Assembly (NCBI GenBank): GCA_905236145.1
Contig: CAJOOE010000027.1
Location: 1-10,012, forward strand
DNA: 10,012 bases
Source: an uncultured Selenomonadaceae bacterium
GTDB lineage: Bacteria > Bacillota > Negativicutes > Selenomonadales > Selenomonadaceae
Direction: 5' to 3'
Positions 6,213 through 10,012 of this stretch are shown here, in pieces (within the stretch, counting starts at the first letter, position 1; the number at the start of each line of letters is the position of its first letter). The notes below the pieces were generated by a model that did no database searches, was not told where the DNA came from, and saw nothing but the letters and a program-made list of their open reading frames with translations. The translations under genes and the position numbers were made by a program.

Positions 6213-6246
6213 AAAAAAGAAAAAAAGGCCACGCTTTGCGGTGACC
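6213..6246 (-). terminator. Terminator-like hairpin between rpmH and rnpA
   Basis: On the minus strand, GGTCACCGC (6246-6238) pairs with GCGTGGCC (6234-6227) around an AAA loop, with one bulged C and one wobble. It is followed by TTTTTTTCTTTTTT with no gap. It starts ten bases after the rpmH stop and ends 22 bases before the rnpA start. It should release most transcripts after rpmH. Confidence 0.8.
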
Positions 6247-6256
6247 TGTCGTTTCT

Positions 6257-6391
6257 TTATGCAGTAAGTACCTTTCTGCCACGCTGACGACGACGTTTGA
6301 TTACAAGACGACCGCCTTTGGTTTTCATACGTTCACGGAAACCGTGCGTCTTTTTACGCCAACGCGTATTGGGTTGAAATGTTCTTTTCAC
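6257..6391 (-). CDS. rpmH: 50S ribosomal protein L34
   Basis: This small basic protein sits in the large ribosomal subunit. The 44 residues are the full family length: MKRTFQPNTRWRKKTHGF, then RERMKTKGGRLVIKRRRQRG and RKVLTA. Lys and Arg make up well over a third of the residues. The start is GTG at 6391, with GGGAGG (6405-6400) eight bases upstream. It is the first gene of the operon, directly behind a perfect consensus promoter, and is followed by a strong terminator-like hairpin, which fits its need for high expression relative to rnpA. Confidence 0.97.
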   Translation of the reverse strand: MKRTFQPNTRWRKKTHGFRERMKTKGGRLVIKRRRQRGRKVLTA

Positions 6392-6416
6392 CCTGAACAC
6401 CTCCCGTAAAAATTCT

Positions 6417-6437
6417 GTTGTGCCGTTCGGCAACAAA
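6417..6437 (-). promoter_or_regulatory. Hairpin at the 5' end of the rpmH leader
   Basis: TTGTGCC (6418-6424) pairs with GGCAACAA (6429-6436) with one bulged A and a 4-base loop. The predicted transcript starts near 6435, so the hairpin would form at the very 5' end of the mRNA. It may stabilise the message or serve autoregulation; this is inference. Confidence 0.4.
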
Positions 6438-6441
6438 GGGA

Positions 6442-6470
6442 ATTATATTAAATCCGCCGTTTGCTGTCAA
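6442..6470 (-). promoter_or_regulatory. Strong promoter of the rpmH-rnpA-yidD-yidC-khpB-mnmE operon
   Basis: On the minus strand, TTGACA (6470-6465) and TATAAT (6447-6442) both match the consensus exactly and are 17 bases apart. Transcription should start near 6435, 44 bases before the GTG of rpmH. It is the best promoter in the window. Confidence 0.9.
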
Positions 6471-6725
6471 GCAATTTTCGCCGGTTTGCACGGGCGTTTC
6501 ATAAATTTTAAGCAGAAATGACATCAAGCAAAAGTTGGTCGTTGATGAGAAAAGCCGGGAGATTTTGTCATATACTTCTTTTGCTTTCAACTTCAGTCAA
6601 ATATTTTTTGTGTAAGGCAACAGCGAATTTGCGAAAATTTAATTTCCTGCAAAATTTTTTTCAATGCGATCGTGATTTTTTTTTCGAGTTTTTGAAACGC
6701 TCGCACATCAAAAATTCTGAAAGTA
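6471..6725. other. Non-coding gap between the rpmH and glyA promoters, with a nested inverted repeat
   Basis: About 255 AT-rich bases contain no protein I recognise and no DnaA box of the TTATCCACA type. The one clear structure is 6526-6586. AAGCAAAAG (6526-6534) and CTTTTGCTT (6578-6586) are a perfect 9-bp inverted repeat. They enclose a second one, ATGAGAAAA (6545-6553) with TTTTGTCAT (6563-6571), paired at 8 of 9 positions. A short open frame on the plus strand (6518-6748) has low-complexity content and no ribosome binding site. Confidence 0.5.
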
Positions 6726-6754
6726 TTTACACGGTAAAAAATTTTTGATAGACT
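6726..6754 (+). promoter_or_regulatory. Probable promoter of glyA
   Basis: TTTACA (6726-6731) and TAGACT (6749-6754) are 17 bases apart; the match is moderate. Transcription would start near 6761, giving a leader of about 47 bases. An inverted repeat GGTAAA (6733-6738) / TTTACC (6754-6759) overlaps it and could be an operator. Confidence 0.5.
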
Positions 6755-6807
6755 TTACCTGTTTAATCCCGGCGATGTTTTTTTCTCATTTTATTGGAGG
6801 TTTTTTT

Positions 6808-8049
6808 ATGAATTTGAATGAAGGCTTGAAGAAAGATCCGGAAATTTTTTCGGCGATTGAAAAAGAGCTTAACCGTCAACGCACGAAACTTGAATTGATT
6901 GCGTCCGAAAATATAGTCAGCAAGGCGGTAACGGAGGCACAAGGCAGCGTTTTGACGAATAAATATGCGGAAGGTTATCCGGGCAAAAGGTATTACGGCG
7001 GTTGCGAATTTGTTGACATTGTCGAGCAGATTGCCATTGACCGGGCGAAAAAACTTTTCGGTGCCGGTTATGCCAACGTCCAGCCCCACTCCGGTGCTCA
7101 GGCGAATATGGCGGTTTTTTTCGCACTCATGCAACCCGGCGACACTTTTATGGGAATGAATCTGACGGACGGCGGGCATCTGTCGCACGGCAGTCCGGTC
7201 AATATGAGCGGAAAATATTTTAAAGTCGTTCCTTACGGCGTAAGTAAAGAAACGGAAATGATAGACTATGACGCTTTGGAAAAACAAGCGGAAGAAGTCA
7301 AGCCGAAACTTATTCTTGCCGGAGCGTCCGCATATTCCCGAATTATAGATTTTCCGCGACTTTCCGAAATTGCAAAAAAAGTCGGTGCCTTTTTGATGGT
7401 TGACATTGCCCATATTGCCGGACTTGTCGCGGCGGGAGTACACCCGAGTCCGATGGATTATGCCGACGTTGTCACCACGACGACCCATAAAACTTTGAGA
7501 GGTCCTCGCGGCGGTATGATTTTGACGAAAGACCCGGAGTTCGGCAAGCAATTCAACAAGGCAATTTTTCCCGGTATTCAGGGCGGACCGCTCATGCATG
7601 TCATCGCGGCAAAGGCTGTTGCACTCGGCGAGGCTCTGCAACCGGAATTTAAAGATTACGCCGTTCAAGTCGTCAAAAATGCAAAAGTTCTTGCGGAGAC
7701 TTTGCAAGCGGACGGTTTCAGAATTGTTTCCGGCGGCACGGACAATCATTTGATGTTGGTGGATTTGACAAGCAAAAATATCACCGGTAAAGAGGCTCAA
7801 AATGTTTTGGACGAAGTGAACATTACCGCAAACAAAAATACAATTCCGTTTGAGCCGCTCAGTCCTTTTGTAACAAGCGGTTTGCGTTTGGGAAGTCCGG
7901 CACTTACGACACGCGGATTTAAAGAAGTCGATATGAAAGAAGTTGCGGACATCATTGCCCTTGTTTTGAACAATCCTTCGGACGAGGACAAAAAAAATGA
8001 GGCAAGAAATCGCGTTGCCGCACTTTGCGAAAAATATCCGCTGTACTGA
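6808..8049 (+). CDS. glyA: Serine hydroxymethyltransferase
   Basis: This PLP enzyme converts serine and tetrahydrofolate to glycine and 5,10-methylenetetrahydrofolate, the main source of one-carbon units; it is cytoplasmic. The 413 residues match the family length. Visible signatures are the N-terminal LELIASENIVS, the tetrahydrofolate/dimer region NKYAEGYPGKRYYGGCEFVD (51-70), QPHSGAQAN (92-100), the cofactor-binding Asp in MVDIAHIAG (D199), and the PLP-binding lysine K228 in VTTTTHKTLRGPRGG. The start ATG at 6808 follows TTGGAGG seven bases upstream; an in-frame ATG at 6745 adds a hydrophobic extension foreign to the family and lies in the promoter. It is monocistronic, with its own promoter and a strong terminator, and divergent from the rpmH operon. 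No glycine riboswitch or other known leader is visible. Confidence 0.97.
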   Translation: MNLNEGLKKDPEIFSAIEKELNRQRTKLELIASENIVSKAVTEAQGSVLTNKYAEGYPGKRYYGGCEFVDIVEQIAIDRAKKLFGAGYANVQPHSGAQANMAVFFALMQPGDTFMGMNLTDGGHLSHGSPVNMSGKYFKVVPYGVSKETEMIDYDALEKQAEEVKPKLILAGASAYSRIIDFPRLSEIAKKVGAFLMVDIAHIAGLVAAGVHPSPMDYADVVTTTTHKTLRGPRGGMILTKDPEFGKQFNKAIFPGIQGGPLMHVIAAKAVALGEALQPEFKDYAVQVVKNAKVLAETLQADGFRIVSGGTDNHLMLVDLTSKNITGKEAQNVLDEVNITANKNTIPFEPLSPFVTSGLRLGSPALTTRGFKEVDMKEVADIIALVLNNPSDEDKKNEARNRVAALCEKYPLY

Positions 8050-8079
8050 AAAAAATTTTTCCGTTTTGAATGTCCGACT

Positions 8080-8124
8080 AAAAAATGACCGCTGCCCGAA
8101 AGGGTAACGGTCAATATTTTTTTT
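8080..8124. terminator. Bidirectional intrinsic terminator between glyA and the phosphoesterase gene
   Basis: TGACCGCTGCCC (8086-8097) pairs with GGGTAACGGTCA (8102-8113) as a 12-bp stem with one C-A mismatch and a GAAA tetraloop. On the plus side it is followed by ATATTTTTTTT, on the minus side by TTTTTT (8085-8080). It serves both convergent transcripts and touches the stop codon of the phosphoesterase gene. Confidence 0.9.
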
Positions 8125-8609
8125 CACCGACTTTTTATTCTCACCACAGTTATTTTCGGTTCAACAGCCGGCTCAAGTTCCATTATCATAAAGGAGCCGC
8201 GAGTATCGTCGCGGGGACGGGCCGCACTGCCGGGATTCAGAAGGACGGGAGGTCCCGGTAAATATTCGACAATGTGAGTGTGTCCGAAAATCGCAATATC
8301 CGCACTTTGAGATTCCGCCGCCTCCATAATGTGTTCCTGAGTATATCGGACGCCGTAATTATGACCGTGTGTCATAAAAATTTTATGGTCTGCGACGTTT
8401 ATTATCCGTTCGTAGCAAGTTTTTTCGCCGGGCCAGTCACAATTTCCGGCAACGCCGTAAACCGGAACGCTTACAAGCGATTGAAGATATTCGGCATCCG
8501 GAATACAGTCGCCCAAATGCAACCACATTTCCGCATTTTGAGCAATTCCCAACGCCGTATCTATTGCGTTCCAATTTCCGTGAGTATCGCTTATAATCCC
8601 TATTTTCAC
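8124..8609 (-). CDS. YfcE/MJ0936-type metallophosphoesterase
   Basis: This is a small calcineurin-like phosphodiesterase with two metal ions; members hydrolyse artificial phosphodiesters, and the natural substrate is generally unknown. The product has 161 residues. The metal-binding motifs appear in the family order: SDTHG (D8, H10), GD (D34), GNCD (N56), THGH (H81) and GHTH (H110, H112), followed by LLNPGSAARPRD. The start is GTG at 8609, with AAAGGAG about eight bases upstream. It overlaps the rdgB stop by four bases (GTGA), so it is translationally coupled and probably the last gene of the rph operon. Position next to rdgB and rph is common in Bacillota and hints at a nucleotide- or RNA-related role, but that is inference. 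Confidence 0.93.
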   Translation of the reverse strand: MKIGIISDTHGNWNAIDTALGIAQNAEMWLHLGDCIPDAEYLQSLVSVPVYGVAGNCDWPGEKTCYERIINVADHKIFMTHGHNYGVRYTQEHIMEAAESQSADIAIFGHTHIVEYLPGPPVLLNPGSAARPRDDTRGSFMIMELEPAVEPKITVVRIKSR

Positions 8610-9199
8610 GGTAATCGCTCCTTTAATTTCGACACGAATTTTTTCAGTGCCGCTCCTCTGTGACTGATTGCGTCCTTTTCTTCCGGAGTAAGTTCAGCCA
8701 TCGTTTTGAACTCGTTTATATAAAAATACGGATCGTAACCGAAACCGTTACTGCCTTTCGGAATCAATTTTATAATGCCGTCAACTTTCCCTTCCGTTGA
8801 AATTTCCGTCCCGTCAATATCCGCAAAATGCAACGCACAACGATAATCTGCCGAAGATTCCTCAACGCCGATTTTTTTCAACTCCTCAACCAATTTCCGA
8901 TTGTTTGTTTCGTCGTCTGCGTGGAAACCGGAAAACCTTGCGGAATGAATACCGGGCATACCGCCCAGAGCATCGACTTCAAGCCCGGAATCGTCGGCAA
9001 GGCAGGCAAGTCCGATTTTCTCCCGGAAAAAAATTGCTTTAATTCTCGCGTTTTCCTCAAAAGTCGCTCCGTCCTCCACAGCGTCCGGCAAATCTCCGAA
9101 ATTTTGAAGTGAAAGAATTTCGACGGGCAAGCCTTCAAAAATTTTTTTCATTTCTCGAAGTTTGCCGGGATTTTTGGTTGCAATTACGATTTTCTTCAT
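8606..9199 (-). CDS. rdgB: XTP/dITP diphosphatase (RdgB/HAM1 family)
   Basis: It hydrolyses non-canonical purine nucleotides (XTP, dITP, ITP) to the monophosphate and pyrophosphate, keeping deaminated bases out of DNA and RNA. The product has 197 residues, the normal length. Visible features are the N-terminal nucleotide-binding motif IATKNPGK (6-13), FEENARIKA (47-55), the metal-binding LADDSGLEVDALGG (67-80) with D69/D70, PGIHSARFSG (82-91), the base-recognition segment GFGYDPYF (152-159), and ISHRGAA (178-184). The ATG at 9199 immediately follows the rph stop TAG (9202-9200), with a GGAAGGA ribosome binding site inside the end of rph. Its stop overlaps the start of the next gene. No missing key residue was seen. 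Confidence 0.96.
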   Translation of the reverse strand: MKKIVIATKNPGKLREMKKIFEGLPVEILSLQNFGDLPDAVEDGATFEENARIKAIFFREKIGLACLADDSGLEVDALGGMPGIHSARFSGFHADDETNNRKLVEELKKIGVEESSADYRCALHFADIDGTEISTEGKVDGIIKLIPKGSNGFGYDPYFYINEFKTMAELTPEEKDAISHRGAALKKFVSKLKERLP

Positions 9200-9946
9200 C
9201 TAACCGATCCTTCCGACACGCCACACCAACTCACGCCCCAGAGCGTCCTTTTGCAAATCTATCAATTCATTGATTCCCGCCGCCGCCAAGTCCAAAATTT
9301 CCGAAAGGTCTTTTCGTGTAAACGGGTGCTTTTCGCCTGTACCTTGCACTTCGACAATTTCGCCGGAGCCTGTCATAACTATGTTACAGTCGGCAACGGC
9401 GTTTGAATCTTCCTCATAGCACAAGTCCAAAATTTTCTCGCCGGAATCGGATATGCCGGCTGAAACTGCCGCGACAAAATCCGTAACCGGGAAAGCGTCG
9501 CCGACGTTGTAGAAAGTTTCGCAAGCCTCGACAAGTGCGACGAAAGAGCCGGTAATTGCGGCGGTGCGGGTTCCCCCGTCCGCTTGAATAACGTCGCAGT
9601 CAATCGTTATCGTCCTCTCGCCCAACGCCTCAAGATTTACGACGGAACGCAAAGACCTTCCGATCAGCCGCTGAATTTCCGTACTCCGTCCGCTCTGTTT
9701 TCCGGTTTTTGATTCGCGGGCGACTCTTTGAGTCGGAGCGGTCGGCAACATGGAATATTCCGCCGTCACCCAGCCCGAGCCGGTCCCTTTGAGAAAAAAC
9801 GGTACTCTGTCCTCAACCGTAGCCGCACAAATAACTTTTGTCTCGCCGACTTCTATTATCGCGGAGCCTGCAGGATATTTTTGGAATCGCCTTTTCAGGA
9901 ATACGTCACGCATTTCATTTGAATTTCGCTTGTCCGGTCTTGACAC
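9200..9946 (-). CDS. rph: Ribonuclease PH
   Basis: This is a phosphate-dependent 3'-to-5' exoribonuclease that trims tRNA precursors and other stable RNAs; active as a hexameric ring. The product has 248 residues, the usual length. It starts MSRPDKRNSNEMRDV; phosphate and RNA contacts include SGRSTEIQRLIGRSLR (85-100) and GGTRTAAITGSFVA (124-137); the catalytic acidic residues are D180 and D186 in YEEDSNAVADCN; the end region has GTGEKHPFTR (202-211). The start is GTG at 9946, with GGAAGG seven bases upstream; the reading frame remains open to 9988, but those codons lie in the leader and -10 region. It is the first gene of a tight operon with rdgB and the phosphoesterase. Unlike in E. coli K-12, where it is frameshifted, the gene is complete. 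Confidence 0.97.
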   Translation of the reverse strand: MSRPDKRNSNEMRDVFLKRRFQKYPAGSAIIEVGETKVICAATVEDRVPFFLKGTGSGWVTAEYSMLPTAPTQRVARESKTGKQSGRSTEIQRLIGRSLRSVVNLEALGERTITIDCDVIQADGGTRTAAITGSFVALVEACETFYNVGDAFPVTDFVAAVSAGISDSGEKILDLCYEEDSNAVADCNIVMTGSGEIVEVQGTGEKHPFTRKDLSEILDLAAAGINELIDLQKDALGRELVWRVGRIG

Positions 9947-9976
9947 CGTTTCACCTTCCGATAAAAAATTTTGGCA

Positions 9977-10006
9977 ATTATAGCACAAAGAAAAGATTTA
10001 TCGCAA
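9977..10006 (-). promoter_or_regulatory. Promoter of the rph-rdgB-phosphoesterase operon
   Basis: On the minus strand a perfect TATAAT (9982-9977) is preceded by TGC, making an extended -10. A weak -35, TTGCGA (10006-10001), lies 18 bases upstream. Transcription would start near 9970, about 24 bases before the GTG. The window ends directly behind it. Confidence 0.65.
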
Positions 10007-10012
10007 TATCCC

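Noticed and set aside
6354..6590. 78-codon frame on the minus strand over the rpmH leader and promoter
   Set aside because: It is out of frame with rpmH, overlaps a perfect promoter and the start of L34, and resembles no family.
6518..6748. 76-codon frame on the plus strand before glyA
   Set aside because: No ribosome binding site, no recognisable content, and it ends in the glyA promoter.
6471..6807. Replication origin next to rpmH
   Set aside because: No DnaA boxes (TTATCCACA or near matches) or AT-rich tandem repeats, and no dnaA alongside.
6763..8127. Long open frame of 454 codons on the minus strand opposite glyA
   Set aside because: It is antisense to a perfectly conserved glyA, has no recognisable domain, no ribosome binding site, and runs through the bidirectional terminator. 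It is a by-product of codon use.

Overview
The window looks like chromosome of a moderate-to-low-GC Bacillota (Firmicutes). The evidence is strong GGAGG-type ribosome binding sites, textbook TTGACA/TATAAT promoters, a short YidC without the large periplasmic domain of proteobacteria, a Jag/KhpB protein, and the rpmH-rnpA-yidD-yidC-khpB-mnmE order. A Negativicutes- or Clostridia-like member is plausible, but the sequence alone does not settle the class. Everything recognised is housekeeping or core-accessory. I see no phage, insertion sequence, CRISPR array, toxin-antitoxin pair or defence system, and no clearly new system.

Layout. At the left edge lies the 5' end of prfC (release factor 3, minus strand, TTG start). 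It is divergent from a small heat-shock protein gene (hsp20, plus strand) that has its own promoter, a leader that may hide its ribosome binding site, and an intrinsic terminator. A monocistronic NAD-dependent L-2-hydroxyacid (lactate-type) dehydrogenase gene follows on the minus strand with its own promoter and terminator. It is divergent from a complete tRNA-Pro(CGG) transcription unit.

From 6470 down to 2397 runs the minus-strand ribosome/membrane-biogenesis operon. A perfect consensus promoter drives rpmH, rnpA, yidD, yidC, khpB (jag) and mnmE. Two intrinsic-terminator-like hairpins, one between rpmH and rnpA and one between khpB and mnmE, probably step down expression along it. KhpB carries an unusual insert of seven uninterrupted 11-residue repeats encoded by 33-bp DNA repeats. 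Neither dnaA/oriC nor mnmG, common neighbours of this cluster, is present here.

The rpmH promoter is divergent from glyA (serine hydroxymethyltransferase, plus strand). Between them is a gap of about 255 bases with an unexplained nested inverted repeat. glyA ends at a strong bidirectional terminator facing a compact minus-strand operon, rph-rdgB-yfcE-like phosphoesterase, whose genes abut or overlap by 4 bases.

How the genes work together. The central operon makes the last ribosomal protein of the list (L34), the RNase P protein that matures tRNAs, the membrane insertase YidC with its helper YidD, an RNA-binding regulator, and the tRNA wobble-uridine GTPase MnmE. tRNA-Pro, RNase PH and RNase P all bear on tRNA supply and maturation. 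RdgB cleans the nucleotide pool, GlyA feeds one-carbon units, and the dehydrogenase regenerates NAD during fermentation.
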